Below are positions 1 to 11,459 of a stretch of DNA of 64,000 bases, one piece after another (position 1 is the first letter of the stretch; each line of letters begins with the position of its first letter). The notes beneath the pieces are model-generated. The model worked only from the letters and a program-made list of their open reading frames with translations, searched no databases and was not told where the DNA came from. Source of the DNA: Dryas octopetala. Lineage: Eukaryota > Streptophyta > Magnoliopsida > Rosales > Rosaceae. The stretch covers positions 14,735,738 through 14,799,737 of the forward strand of contig OY992833.1 in NCBI GenBank assembly GCA_963921425.1. Direction: 5' to 3'. A program made the position numbers and the translations under genes.

Positions 1-57
1 ATGGTGAAGTGCAAAAAAAAATTCTTCGAAAAGCTATCTCAAGAGATTATAGAAATA

Positions 58-60
<3 letters not shown>

Positions 61-142
<82 letters not shown>

Positions 143-159
143 ACTCACTCACTCAGTCG
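61..159. repeat. (CT)n microsatellite, then (CACT/CTCA)n, in TNL intron
   Basis: An almost pure CT repeat runs from about 61 to 137 and passes into four CACT units up to about 155. It lies only about 30 bases before the apparent 3' splice site (tttacag, ending at 189) of the resistance-gene exon, so it extends the pyrimidine-rich stretch of that intron. It translates as a serine-leucine run, which is an artefact and not protein. Confidence 0.9.
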
Positions 160-189
160 TATCTCACACTAGAATATCTTTGTTTACAG

Positions 190-732
190 GACTGGTGTGT
201 GGAACAATTTACAACAAACTTCTGTGGAATTAAAATTCCCAAGTGGTTCATGCATATGAATAAAGGCGACAGAGCAGAAATCCAACTTCCTCAAAATTTG
301 TTCGATGATAGTAATTGGATGGGGATTGCTGTATGTGCTTATGCCTCGATCCACGAGCATCCAACCATCATTTTGGACACTCCCAATTCCGAGTTTACTC
401 GTCAGATTATTTGTCGTTTGGTGACCCATCCTGATGGCAATTGTTTCCGTGTTACAGTCGGTAGTGACAAAGTCACGTGGTTGCGTGCATGCGATTTCAT
501 TTGGTTCATCTACATACCACGTGTTAAATTTTCTGAATCATTGAATCAATGTAATCAAGTCTGGACAACTGTTGGGTCGAATAGCCCAGGCTTGGGAGTG
601 CATGACTGTGCCCTTCGTTTAGTATTTAAGGAGGATGTGGAAGAGCTTTTACAAACATTGACACTCTGCAAGTCATCCGCAAAGTGCCGTGGTCATCGTG
701 AACAAGAAAAACCTGGTAATAAAAACATGTAA
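190..732 (+). CDS. TIR-NBS-LRR resistance protein, 3' exon (C-JID domain), partial gene
   Basis: This is the last coding part of a TNL-type intracellular immune receptor; the TIR, NB-ARC and LRR parts lie upstream of the window. The exon starts after the acceptor tttacag (183-189) and encodes about 180 residues ending at TAA 730-732. The post-LRR C-JID (C-terminal jelly-roll/Ig-like) signature is visible: a GxxIPxWF-type motif (CGIKIPKWF), an IQLP strand and a WMGIAVCA strand, as in many rosid TNLs. In RPP1 and ROQ1 this domain contacts the pathogen effector directly. A possible donor (ctg|gtaata) lies near 714, so the true C-terminus could instead continue downstream, for example in an open stretch near 937-1010 after ttggctag. 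Whether the full gene is intact cannot be judged here. Identification is by motif recognition; the family is well supported, the exact end is not. Confidence 0.75.
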   Translation, partial: DWCVEQFTTNFCGIKIPKWFMHMNKGDRAEIQLPQNLFDDSNWMGIAVCAYASIHEHPTIILDTPNSEFTRQIICRLVTHPDGNCFRVTVGSDKVTWLRACDFIWFIYIPRVKFSESLNQCNQVWTTVGSNSPGLGVHDCALRLVFKEDVEELLQTLTLCKSSAKCRGHREQEKPGNKNM

Positions 733-885
733 TACAGGACGGACACCATGAAAGATTAATTGAGAAAGCTTACTGATCTCATGCATATTGTCAAGGACAA
801 GGGCAAAGCGTGGGGTGTAACTTGTAAGTAACCTTTTATCTTTCTCATTACATCAAGTTTTATTACTTTTTGGTGCAATACCTTG

Positions 886-888
<3 letters not shown>

Positions 889-920
<32 letters not shown>
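889..920. repeat. (TA)n microsatellite
   Basis: About 15 TA units in the region immediately 3' of the TNL stop codon. Confidence 0.85.
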
Positions 921-921
<1 letters not shown>

Positions 922-1294
922 TTTCTTTGGCTAGATCATGAAGTCATTGAAGTCACTTGTAGAAGTATCATTGATTCATTGCACATCAAGGAAGAGTTTG
1001 TATTTGATTGTACGTTGACTTGTATCGTTCAATTACCAGTTACGTACCTTCGGAATGGGGGACGAGAACAATTCTTTTTCTTTAGCACCTTAATTTTTCT
1101 GAATAAAGAAATGAACGCATGCATGTGTTATCAAACAAGGGATAGATACTTTAATTATTTGCTTAATTATTTGGTGATAACAATGTTGTTTGCTTCTGCA
1201 CTCCAGAGTTCGATCTTTTGTGTATTTTTTAATTTAGCCGGTAGAGTACTAGCTAGTGTTATGTAATCTCCTTTTGAGTTTTTTTTTTCTTGTT

Positions 1295-1925
1295 CTTTTT
1301 ATAGGAAACAAGACTTTATTAAACAAACAAAAGTGTGCTATACCGAAGAAAAGCAAATCAACAACAAATATCTCCAAGATATCTACAGAATTCATTACTA
1401 AACAGGAGCACTCTAATATATCCCGAAACAAAGAAAATGAGCTCTCCATGAACTCTTATGACACTAATGCCCAGAAACAAAAAATTCATGATCACCTCCT
1501 CACCCTTTGCATCCTCAAATGTCCTCATATTCCTTTCTAGCCAAACGACCTCAAGAAACAGCCATTACTACACATCTTCCCAACACCGGCCAGACCCTTC
1601 ATTCTTCCTCCAAAAAAGATTTCTAGCAGAATAATGCCACACATGTAGTTGGAAATTGGAATCACCCAGCACAAATTGGTCTCCCTAAAAAACCTTAACC
1701 AAAGAGTCATTGCTATATATGCAATGCAAAAACAGATGATCCGTACGTACTTTCAGCATCTGTCTTGCACATCACACACCAATGTGGAGAAAGACAAAAA
1801 GGTCTTCTCCCTTTGAACCATATCACAAGTACTATTAACTTTTCCATAGACAATAATCCAAACTAACACCCTTAACTGAGGAATATATTTGATCTCCTTT
1901 CATGGGGCAATTTTGAGTGGTATGG
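1295..1925 (-). mobile_element. Probable decayed LINE (non-LTR retrotransposon) 3' fragment
   Basis: Read on the minus strand, this stretch gives broken reading frames with stops and frameshifts. They contain short tracts typical of the end of plant LINE ORF2, after the reverse transcriptase: a Cys/His-containing tract and then a VWLERNMRTFED-like stretch near 1515-1550, resembling the usual WxxWxERNxRxFE ending. No intact catalytic motif is left. The assignment rests on this one motif and is tentative. A search of this segment against plant L1 ORF2 proteins would settle it. Confidence 0.4.
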
Positions 1926-2485
1926 GTGCACTAGGTAAGATAATTGCTAGAGTACGTTATTTATGTAAAGATCTCTTACCGATTTCAAGCTAGCAGCTTA
2001 ATTAATTTGCTGCCAATGTTAGATAGGTTCAGTGTGGTGGCCGGTTTAGTTCCTTTACAAAAGAAACTCCTATATATTAGACATCGATCTTGAAGGAAGA
2101 AAATCTTCCTATTGTAGGGATGCTAATTATATAGGAATTAATATGATAAGAAAAACGCTGCGTCACAAAATGATTCTTAATTTCTTATTGTTCTTGATGA
2201 TATATGAATCAAAATAGACCCAAAAAGAGAAGAAAAGAAAAAGATCGACCAACCGGAAAGTCTGGTTGGGGAGTGTGATTGGTTTGGTCCAAGGAGTAGG
2301 AGATCAATATCTTTTAATCCAACTGTAGTGAACAATATATATAAACCAAAGGTATTAAATGATGATAGAGCTATTCAGCTCTTTAGCTTGAAAGCATTTA
2401 AAGAAGATCACCCTCTAGAAGATCTTTTGCAAATGTAAAACAATGTCGTGGACTATGCCAAGAGCCTTCTGTTAGCTCTAGGCCA
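1926..2485. other. Intergenic, no feature seen
   Basis: AT-rich sequence between the LINE-like remnant and the first CACTA element. No convincing reading frame, repeat array or RNA gene was seen on either strand. Confidence 0.5.
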
Positions 2486-2510
2486 AACTACAAGAAAACT
2501 TATTTTTCCC

Positions 2511-2750
2511 GACAATAGTTTAGCCGACAAAGACAAGGTTTGTCGGTAAAAAAGACAGAATAGTTAAGCCAAATGGGCCGACAAAGTAATGACTTTGAGC
2601 GACAAATAGTTTGTCGGGAAAACAAGTTTTGGCGAAAAACTTAGTTTTGTCGGGAAAACAATGAAACTATTTAGACAAAAAAAATAGCGCGCATTTTTCC
2701 CGCGTAGTGAAGACTTAGGTTTCAATGGGCCGACAGAAATTAGTCGGGCC
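2511..2750. repeat. Left sub-terminal repeats of CACTA A
   Basis: At least six copies of GACAAA or TTTGTCGG-type motifs alternate in orientation over about 240 bases. The same motif recurs at the right end (8270-8680). Confidence 0.8.
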
Positions 2751-2789
2751 AAGTAGAGAAACATAAAAAAAAAAAAAAAAAAACCAAAA

Positions 2790-3340
2790 GCCCTCTCAAC
2801 AAAATTAACAGAGCATTCAAAGAACGCTCTTAGTCTCTCACACCCCACTCTGTCTCTCAGTTTACCATCAACACAGAACGCTCTCACCCACCCAACTCAG
2901 CCTCTTCTCCACCCACGAGTCTCGCCTCCATCGTCGTCGCCTCCGTCGTCGTCGCCACAAACCCAGCTCAGCCGTCGCCTTTCTCACAGTCCACCTCACT
3001 CTATCTATGGGTTTCATTTGTTCTGCCATTTCGATCGCCACCACTCTCTGATCTTATAAACCCCAAGCCCCTTTCTCACACTCTGTGACCTTATAAACCC
3101 AAACCCTAAACCCTTTAATCCAAACTCAAACCCAAAACCCAAACTTCAGAAAACCATTCCTTATTCCTGCGAGAAAAGGTTTTCTTTTTTCTTCTTTTTC
3201 TTGTTTGTTTTGGTTTTCAAATTTCAGTTTAATGATATGGTTTCTAAATGGATTATGGGTTTCTCATTCCAATTTAATCATTTGGTTTCTGAATGTATTG
3301 TGCTTGCAGGTTGATTTGCTCCAAGGGCTTATTTGAGGTA
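2790..3340 (+). promoter_or_regulatory. Leader-like region of the TnpA-like gene in CACTA A
   Basis: C- and T-rich sequence lacking long ORFs (2790-3180) is followed by a possible donor (gagaaaag|gttttc near 3177). A possible short exon lies at 3311-3338 between ttgcag and gtaaaa. This looks like the spliced 5' untranslated leader of the TnpA-like gene. It is inferred from splice-like signals and position only; no TATA box was assigned. Confidence 0.4.
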
Positions 3341-3922
3341 AAAATCCGCTATTTTTTTTTTTTTTTTCTGGATTTGATTTTGTAAATTTGTTATTGTATT
3401 AATTTTTATTAGGTTTATATTTTAAGGTTTTTTGTTTGTTTAATTTTCTGCTTGTTGTTCTGTTTGATTTTAAGTTTATATATGCATCTAATTTCGTCAT
3501 GAGATGAGAAATAAGCTTGCACTCTTAGAGTAATATAGTAACCATAAGATAGTCACCCAGTTTGTGAATGACATATTATAAGTAAAGTTCTTGCCTGTTT
3601 AATTGTTGTTGACATATTAGGGGAAAGATAAATTATGCTTGTTTGCCCTTTTAAATATTGTTATCTGTTCATACAAGTTGTCATAGGAAAACAAAGAAAA
3701 AAACAAACTTAAAAGAAGCCACTTTCTAAGGCTAGAAGTCTCTTCTTTAGTCCCTTAAGAAGCAACTTTAAATGTAATAGAAAAGTACAGGCGATGGATT
3801 TTACGAATATTTTTTGTGCTTATTTCTTGTGTTTCAAAATATTAAGGGAAAATATTGTTTTCAAAGAAAGTAATTAGTTCTAACTAGTGAGAGTTACATG
3901 TCCCCTGTCTACCTTTCTCTTC

Positions 3923-3940
3923 CCCCCCCCCCCCCCCCCC
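3923..3940. repeat. Poly-C tract
   Basis: An uninterrupted run of about 18 C residues after a CT-rich stretch inside CACTA A, likely length-variable. Confidence 0.9.
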
Positions 3941-4590
3941 AACAAAAAACTAAAACGGGAACTAGAAGACATAGGGAAAAGCTCTACACAATATGAATAA
4001 ATCCAGCCATTTTCTTATGATTTATAATTTTAAATTTTTCACTAGACAAGAAAAACTTTAAGATTAGGTGTCAAGATATATAGGAAATCTAGCACCTTCA
4101 ATATTCCAAATTGCTTCCTTTACATCTTTTGCATCTTCCATTACTTTAATCCAAATTCAATATGATTTCTAGAGGACTCTTATTTTTTTATTTTTTTATT
4201 TTTTAAATACATTATAACTAAACATAATGAGCCTTGGGATTGGCTGCTAGAAAATGCATGCTTTTTTAAGTGATGAGTATACTAAACTATATGATGCTCT
4301 TACGAGTTAAGTTGCTGATATGTATTAGTTATTTTTTTTGCTACTATGTATTACCTATTTCATGCTATGAGTTAATTGCTAATATGTAATCATTTGATCA
4401 TTTTATTTTTTGTTCCGTATTAGTTAATTGCTTTTGTATAATGTACTGCTAGGAGTTAATTTTTGTTATATATTAAGTTTTTTTTTTTTTTTTGGTGCTA
4501 TGTATAAGTTTTGTTTATATTTTTAGTGCTATATTAATGTTCATAAGTTCTACATAGCCAGCAAGAATATTGCACTTCCATGGACAAACG

Positions 4591-7500
4591 ATGGATCTTA
4601 TTTGTACTGCAAAGAGGAGCCGTACAGCCAATAGGAGCAAGACCGATACCATCTTGTCTACCCCTCTTCCACCACCTGTTAGGCCTCCAAGGAAGCGACT
4701 TTTTACAGCTTTCAGTTCACCACCTGAGACTTCAGTTCGTCGTACTTCACCACACCAAAATTCTGTCCTCCAGACTTCATCTCGCCGTACTTCACCACCT
4801 GAGACTTCATCTTGCTGCACTTCAGCACCTGAGAATTCAGTTCGCCAAACTTCACCACCCCAAAATTCTGTTCCCCAGACTTTAGTTCAGCAGACTTCAC
4901 CACCACAGACTATGGCACCGCAAACTACGATGCCCCAAACTACCAGTCAGACTTGGTCTACTAGTGCACGTCGTCGTCACAAGTCTTGTTCTCAAAGCAC
5001 TGCTGCCAGAACATCTGCTAATGGTATGACCTTCATTAGCCCACTTAAAATCTGATTAAATTTTTTTATTTTCGAAATGGTGTGGAGTTGAGTTGAATTT
5101 GGGATATCTTCTAAGTAATTTGTCTAAGTCTAGTGTTTGTTTTCAGCAAGACCAATTAAGCTGATTGTAAGTCTTTTTTTGTACATAATATTTGACTTTA
5201 AATTCTCATAATTTTTCTCATACTTGTATATGTTTGTTGTTAATATAGGACCCTCATTGGGTGAGGATGCAGACTCTTCTGCAATGCCCCAGACCAGTAA
5301 TGAACAAGGCTCCCATGGTAAGAAGTTAATGGTTGAAAATCAATTATTTAATTTTAGTCAATTTGATTTTGTATGTTAATTTGATTTATGTTGATTTATC
5401 TCTTTTCAGCACCCACAGAGGGTTCTTTTCCTGCTTCTAAAAGGGGTGTGAGAGGGCCAAGTAGACAAATTAAGTCTTCCACCCTCACACGAACCATGAA
5501 GAAGAAGATTCACGTCACTCTTTATAACGTTAGTAATCTACCTGACAGAGCCACACGAAGCTTGCTATCTAATGACATAGGGGCCATTGTACGAAGTGAA
5601 GCACCAATGAATTATGAATTTTGGAGGCACATTCCACAAGATGTTAGAGTTGACCTTATGGAGGAGTTGACAGTGAGTTTCCTATTAACCTTTTCAATTT
5701 CATATGTTATATTATTACTAATTTTTTTTAGCCATAATTACAAATTTTTTAAATCGTGGATTGTAGGTAAACTTTGATATACCTTTGGAAGATGACCGGT
5801 GTTATAAATATGTTAATAAGGTGATGAATAAGGCATACAATGAGTTCAAGTACGAGCTGCATGATTACTACCTTTCCTTTGAGAAGGATGAGGATGCACG
5901 GGCAGCTCCTCCTGATGAGATGGCAGACCGAGATGTTGAACAATGGCAGAAGTTGTGTGATATTTTTTCTAGCCCTGCATTTTTGGTATTAATTCCAGTC
6001 ACTTGTACAAATTAATATTACATATACAAATTTATGCTATAATATTCAACTTGTAAACATTTGGCTATATGTAATGCTCCAACCTTTTCAATTATTGCAG
6101 AAGTGATCCGAGGCCAACAAGGTTAACCGGACCAAGAAGCCTATTAACCATTGTGCTGGGTCGTGTCCGTTCGGTGTGACATTTCAAGAGGCTTATGAGG
6201 TAAAATTTTCATGTGATATAAGAATAATGATGTTGATTTCTTTATAAGGTAAAATTAAAATCATGTTTTAATTACAGGCTGGGGAGAAGTTTCCAGATGT
6301 TGTCACCTTCAAGAAGGTCCACCACAAGAAGGATGGTAAAACATGGACCAATGAGCTAGCAAAGGAGAAATATGTAAGTTTTTTAATATATGTAAGATGG
6401 CCATCATGCTTATAATGTCTTATTTTCTCAGTTGTTAATATTCTCAGTTTTTGTAATATATAAGATGGCCATTATGCTTATAATATCTGGGCCTAGCTTG
6501 AGGAGCTAAGTTTTGTTAATTTTTTTAAAAAGGTTAATGATCATAAATTAAGGGGTGCAAAGGGGGTTTATTTATGATTTGGATTGACTGGTTTATAAAT
6601 GGACTGCAAGTTTTGTTTCACACTCCAGTCAACCATAACACTTTTTCAATATCTTATCTTCTCTAGATTGTGTTCTGTCTTATGAAGATTGTATGCTATA
6701 TATATTCACTTCTATTGTCTCCATTAATGGTTTTGTTTCATCACATTCACATTTTCGCAAGCAAATAAAGATTGATGAGGGATGACAATAGCATCATACT
6801 TGACTAATTAGCATGCTATCTGAACTTGAATCTAGAACCAAAGTGCAGGTCACACAGGAACAATTCACCAGAAAAATTTAGAAGTTTTCAAAAGAAAAGG
6901 CATTTAAGATTTCAGTAGTGGTAGAGTTCTAGACCTTAGTGGCCTATACTGTTAGGCATTTTTAAAAGAGTAAAGGACATGTGAATCAAAACGGTAAAAG
7001 CATGACAAAGAAGCCTATATTTTTCTTTTTTGTTTGGTAAATTGAAGGAAGCCAATATTTTGTCTTGGTCAATAAAAAAGAAGCCTTTGTTGTCTCAATC
7101 CAAATGCATCCTCTTTATGCTGTCATTATACTAAGAATTTGGTTTCTTTATCTCAAAGACTTCTTGTATGTTATATTTTCCAAGTTTTACTTGTATGTTA
7201 TATTTGGTTTTCCATTATACTAAGAATTTGGTTTCTTTATCTCAAAGCCTTTAAATTTACAAAGACTTCTTGTATGTTATATTTTCCAAGTTTTACTTAT
7301 TGATTTTGCCTAACAGATTATTAATGTTATCCAAATTTTTTACTTGTTTCTAGGATAAGATGATGGAGAAGCAAAATGCCATACTTGATGATATCATGAA
7401 GGAGTATCCTGAGGGTACAACAGTAGAAGATATTTCAGTTCCTGTTCAGGTTGGGACTCAAATTGTTATGGATGTAATGGGTACTAAACCAGGACGGGCA

Positions 7501-7776
7501 ATCCGTGGATTGGGTTATGGGAGGTTTCGCGATCTTGCATCATCTTCTACTCCCCCATCAAATTCCACTACTAAAGAATTGGAGCAGCTGCGAGCTCAGC
7601 TTCAAGAAGAGAAGGCTGCAAGGGAGGGTTTAATGCAACAGATTCAATTTCTTCTACCACAGCTTCAGACTCTTATCCCTGGGTTAGTACTACCCCCAAC
7701 ACATACTCAGGTACAGCCTGAACAAGATGATGGTGCTCATGACGACGAGGGCGAGGATGATCATACACCTCTTTAG
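4591..7776 (+). pseudogene. TnpA-like protein of CACTA A (PTTA/En/Spm, Transposase_24 type), one nonsense codon
   Basis: Likely exons are 4591-5023, 5249-5317, 5410-5672, 5767-5985, 6101-6199, 6278-6373 and 7354-7776. All have GT..AG borders and joining phases, giving about 534 codons. The N-terminal third is a low-complexity tract of SPPETS / QTSPPQ-type repeats (about residues 45-130). The middle has the plant Transposase_24 pattern: a DIGAIVR-type segment, WRHIPQDVR and a long charged region (NKVMNKAYNEFKYELHDYY). The end has a GTKPGRAIRGLGYG-like motif, a short coiled coil (about 7575-7660) and an acidic tail. In known systems this protein class binds sub-terminal repeats and assists the TNP2 transposase. 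One in-frame TGA at 6104-6106 stands where an arginine codon is expected (K-R-SEANK); otherwise the frame is intact. An ATG at 4591 is used because the frame upstream only reaches a TTG. The 20-base segment 5147-5166 has splice-like borders but breaks the frame and was left out. Confidence 0.8.
7126..7300. repeat. Direct duplication of about 87 bp in the last intron of the TnpA-like gene
   Basis: The block beginning ATACTAAGAATTTGGTTTC is present twice (about 7129 and 7216). Each copy is followed by a CTTCTTGTATGTTATATTTT block. Confidence 0.7.
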
Positions 7777-7842
7777 GGTTATCTAGACTTTATATTTTTT
7801 TGATAAATTTGACATGCATCAAACATATCTTGAATGTTAATT

Positions 7843-8065
7843 AGGCAGCCACTGCAGGGTGTATATTTTGGATGTGAATTAGGCTGCCACTGTATGCAGG
7901 TTGTATATTTTGGATGTGAATTAGCTAGGTTGCCACTGCATGCAGCTATGTTGTATATTTTGGATGTGAATTAGGCTGCCATTGCAGGGTATTTTTTTGG
8001 ATAGGAATTAGGCTGCCACTGCAGGGTAAATTTTTTGGATAGGAATTAGGTTGCCACATGCATGG
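7843..8065. repeat. Minisatellite of about 45-60 bp units downstream of the TnpA-like stop
   Basis: Five to six imperfect units share the core TTTTGGATGTGAATTAGGCT and GCCACTGCA. They lie between the stop codon (7776) and the right sub-terminal repeats of CACTA A. The last two units change to TTTTTTGGATAGGAATTAGG. Confidence 0.8.
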
Positions 8066-8269
8066 TTAATTAGGGTATTATTTATATGTTTGGAATTTGT
8101 TGGGTATGTATTATTTTATATGGACATGAACTCACTTATTGTATGTTTTTTGATATATGAATTAAAAAGGTATCTTTCACTAATTGCAGTTTTGTTAATT
8201 GTAAAAAGTTTTAAATATGTAATTAATTTAATTAAAATAATTTGTGCAAGAATTATCATTGATAAAATT

Positions 8270-8680
8270 TCTAACGACAAAGTTATTTTGTCGGCAGAGA
8301 TTTTTCCTGACCAAATATTGGTCAGCATAAACATATACATCTTGACCGACAAAATAGTTTTGACGCAAAAAAGGACTTTTCCCGACAAAGAGTTTGTCGG
8401 CAAAAGATTTAAACTCTCCCGACAAAATCATTTGGTCGGTAAAACCATCTTTCCCAACAAAATCTTTGTCGGCAAAAACCCTAAATCTAATTGTCCGATG
8501 GCCTTTACCGACTAAATAACTTTGTTGGCGTTGACATATACCGACGAAGTAAAATATTTTGTCGGCAAAAAGTTTGCTCGACGAGCTTTGGGAGACAAAG
8601 TGGGCGACGAAATTATTTTGTCGGCGAAAACTTTTACCGACAAAAAATAAGTTACACAAAAAATTATTTTGTCGGGAAAA
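8270..8680. repeat. Right sub-terminal repeats of CACTA A
   Basis: More than ten CCGACAAA/TTTGTCGG motifs occur in mixed orientation, often as palindromic pairs, next to the right terminal inverted repeat. They match the motif at the left end. Confidence 0.85.
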
Positions 8681-9109
8681 ATAAGTTTTCTTGTAGCGAG
8701 GAGTTTTGGGTTCCATTCTATAAGTTTCTTTTTGCCAAAAGCATAAATAAATTGAAATCTGCTTTAGATAGACTTAAAGATCACCTAACTGAAAATACAA
8801 ATATACTTTGAAGTCAGTTTTGATGGACAAGAGAGAGAACCGAGAAGGAACATTTTTTTTTAGATATAGCTTGTTTCCTCCAAGAAAACAAAGATCATGC
8901 ATTACGACAGCTTAGAGTCAAAAAGACCATATTAGAGTTGAATTAATGGAGTGTATATATCTATATAGGTAATGATCTTGATTCTTGAATGCCTATCCTC
9001 ACTAGAAGAATTGGATCCAAATGGAGAACCCTCAATTGCCTTTTTTAGTGGTGCAGTTTGCATGATTATTGAGCCTCATCATATAACAAGGAAACGGGGA
9101 TTCGACAAT

Positions 9110-9830
9110 GATCGGCAACAAAATTCTGTCGTTGCCATAGGCGTTGCCTTAGAACCCTTGCCAATGACTCTAGGCAACGATTTTGGCGATCGTTGTTAAT
9201 TTAGCAACGAATACTTTGTTATCGATTCTGGCATAGAAAACCAAATTTGAGGGATATTTAGCAACGATCACCGCGTTGCCTATTTTATTATGCAACACCG
9301 GCATTGTTGCCTTATCAATTTATATGCAACGACTTGGTGTGGCTAAATATATTTGGTAACAATCCATGTCGTTGCATATATTATTTGAAGGCCAAGTTGC
9401 GTATTATATTATGCAACACTGTTGTCGTTGCCTTTCCAATTTATAGCCAACCACTCTGTTGTTGCTTAATAATTGCGGTGAAATTCTATGGTGTTGCCTA
9501 TTCTATCAAGCAACGACTCTATTGTTGCTCAAGTATGAAATATGCAAGGACCATTGCGTTGCCTAATCTTCTTCGCAACTATGTCATCGTTGTCTTTGCC
9601 CTCAAAAGGCAACATGGTTTAGTCCTTGCCTAATCTTTTTGGCAACCAGACCATGTCATCGTTGTTTTTTCCCTCAAAAGACAACATGGGTTGGGCCTTG
9701 GCTAAACTTCTTGGCAACCATGTCATCGTTGCCTTTTCCCTCAATTGGCAACATGGTCATCGTTGTCTTTTGAGGTGCGTATCGTGATTTTCTTTAAAAA
9801 TTGGCAACGAATAATTTTTTAATTATCAAT
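9110..9830. repeat. Left sub-terminal repeats of CACTA B (GGCAACGA type)
   Basis: About twenty copies of GTTGCC or GGCAAC-type motifs, many as CGTTGCC, spread over 700 bases in both orientations. They create one spurious plus-strand frame (9304-9633), which is not a gene. Confidence 0.85.
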
Positions 9831-10097
9831 TATTTATTTTAATTAATTTTCATAAATATAAATAATGCTATTATTTCAACATATAAAAGTTAAAATCCCA
9901 ATAAAGCTTCATAATATAATAAATTCAAATATTAAATTGACCGTCATATTCGAACTTGGCTAATCTAAAACTTAAACATAAATTTAATAAATCCAAATAT
10001 TAGAAAATGATAACTTGTTCACATACTTGTCTAAGAAATTAAATACTTAAACACAAATGTAATAAAGCTCGGAAAAAAAAAAAAAAAGTCAACGAAA

Positions 10098-11225
10098 TCA
10101 AATTTCATCCTCATCCTCACTACTACTGTCTGCAAGCTGACTGTCATTTATTTCATCTCTAGATTGTTGAGGATTGTGACTGGAAGTCAGTTGCTCATGG
10201 ATAGATCCGCTGCTACTATTGCACATTTGAGATCCTTTAAAAACTTGCAACTCAAATCTTAGTTCAACATTCTCATTTTGCAAAGTCTTAAAGTCGTTAA
10301 CAAGTTGTTTCATCATGTTTTGCATCTCTATTTAACCATCGAATGAAGGCCCAGATGCAGCAGTGGAGGAGGAGGAAGATTTGTCCAGACGAGGAAAAAC
10401 ACCAAGACCACATACGGTTCTACCTTTCACCCCGAGTTCTTCACCGCAGATCCCATACTCAACTTCCAAAGGCACTTGTATGGAATCTGCTTGAGTACCC
10501 TCAGGTGCTTCCTGAGCCATACTCAACATGATTGCATCCCTCTTCTTCTCCATTTTTTCCTATAGTATAAAAATTATACTCAAGAGGTAGAACTAGAAGT
10601 AAACATTAGAATGCAATAGTGTTATGAAGAAAAGAAATTAGGTATATTTATATTAAACTAATGAACTAATAAACTGTAGAGCAGAAGTATTACAAGGAAG
10701 AAAACAAAGTATTGAACTAAGACAATTTTCATGAGTTACACGTTAATAACTGATATTATGTGACAAAGTCTACCTAAAAGAAATGGCAAGAATGTAGTAT
10801 GGTTGTCATTCCAATGATTCTAAAATTACTTTTCACTATTTTTGAAATATAAAATTTAAATGTTAGTTTCTTTCAATTTTTAAATACATCTTTTTTTGTC
10901 TGAATTTTTAAACACTATTACATGATGTACTTTTCTTGATCTTCCATTAAGTTCCAATAAATTTGAAAATATAAGCTAACGAAGATACAAAATAGCAGTG
11001 TTAGTATATCATCCACTCTTCAACCCAATTGCATAATTTATATGGAAATTTTCTTGGCATATTTTCATTTAATTAAAGAGCACATACACATGGTGGAATT
11101 AAAGCTTTTAAATTTACAAACACATATCTTACATGTTTCTCCCTGGCTTCATCAGTAGTCTACCGCTGATTCTTGTTAACGTACATATCTTTCCAATTAT
11201 CAATAAAAGATGGGACCTTGCCCTC
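10098..11225 (-). pseudogene. TnpA-like (Transposase_24) pseudogene of CACTA B
   Basis: The minus-strand terminal exon runs from about 10559 to a stop at 10098. It reads EKKRDAIM..., APEGTQADSIQVPLEV, a GRTVCGLGV motif and a Ser-rich linker, then a leucine-rich coiled-coil segment (LVNDFKTLQNENVELRFEL) and an acidic DSSSEDEDEI tail. A single in-frame TAA at 10332-10334 divides it. An upstream exon at about 11223-11128 reads EGKVPSFIDNWKDMY and then a TAG where a tryptophan codon is probable. The order (charged exon, GRxxxGLG motif, coiled coil, acidic tail) is the same as in the TnpA-like gene of CACTA A, but the sequence is far diverged. It is transcribed away from the TNP2 gene. Confidence 0.7.
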
Positions 11226-11459
11226 CTATATTAAAAATACAAAAGGAAAAAACAACTTAATTAGTTAGTGGCAAAAATTAAAAACAACTTGTATAACACA
11301 TTGTAGCTTGTTTATACACCTTGAATATTAAAATTAGAAAATGGCAAAAATATATCAAAATGCCATTTTCCCACTAAATGTGTTTGCATATGGTACTTTT
11401 CACCCTCACTAGAGGTTACTCAATAAGGCCAAGCCAACAAATTTAGCAGGAAGTGTAAC

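Larger units (their letters stand above)
2486..8698 (+). mobile_element. CACTA (En/Spm) DNA transposon A, complete, TnpA-like gene only
   Basis: The ends carry a perfect 28-bp terminal inverted repeat: 2488-2515 (starting CTACAAGAAAACTT) is the exact reverse complement of 8669-8696. The canonical outer CACTA is mutated at both ends, AACTA on the left and CGCTA on the right when read inward. Inside each end, 2511-2750 and 8270-8680, many copies of a CCGACAAA/TTTGTCGG motif occur in both orientations; these are the sub-terminal repeats that CACTA TnpA-type proteins bind. The only protein gene found inside is TnpA-like (4591-7776). No TNP2 transposase was found, so the element would depend on one supplied elsewhere. 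No clear 3-bp target duplication remains: the flanks are cca and agg. The 28-bp TIR identity suggests a fairly recent insertion. Confidence 0.88.

Noticed and set aside
5147..5166. 20-bp micro-exon in the TnpA-like gene
   Set aside because: Good splice-like borders, but including it shifts the frame so that the following exons no longer join; skipping it gives a continuous frame.
8228..8811. Overlapping frames with FVGK/NKIF-type repeated peptides at the right end of CACTA A
   Set aside because: They are the TTTGTCGG repeats translated in both directions.
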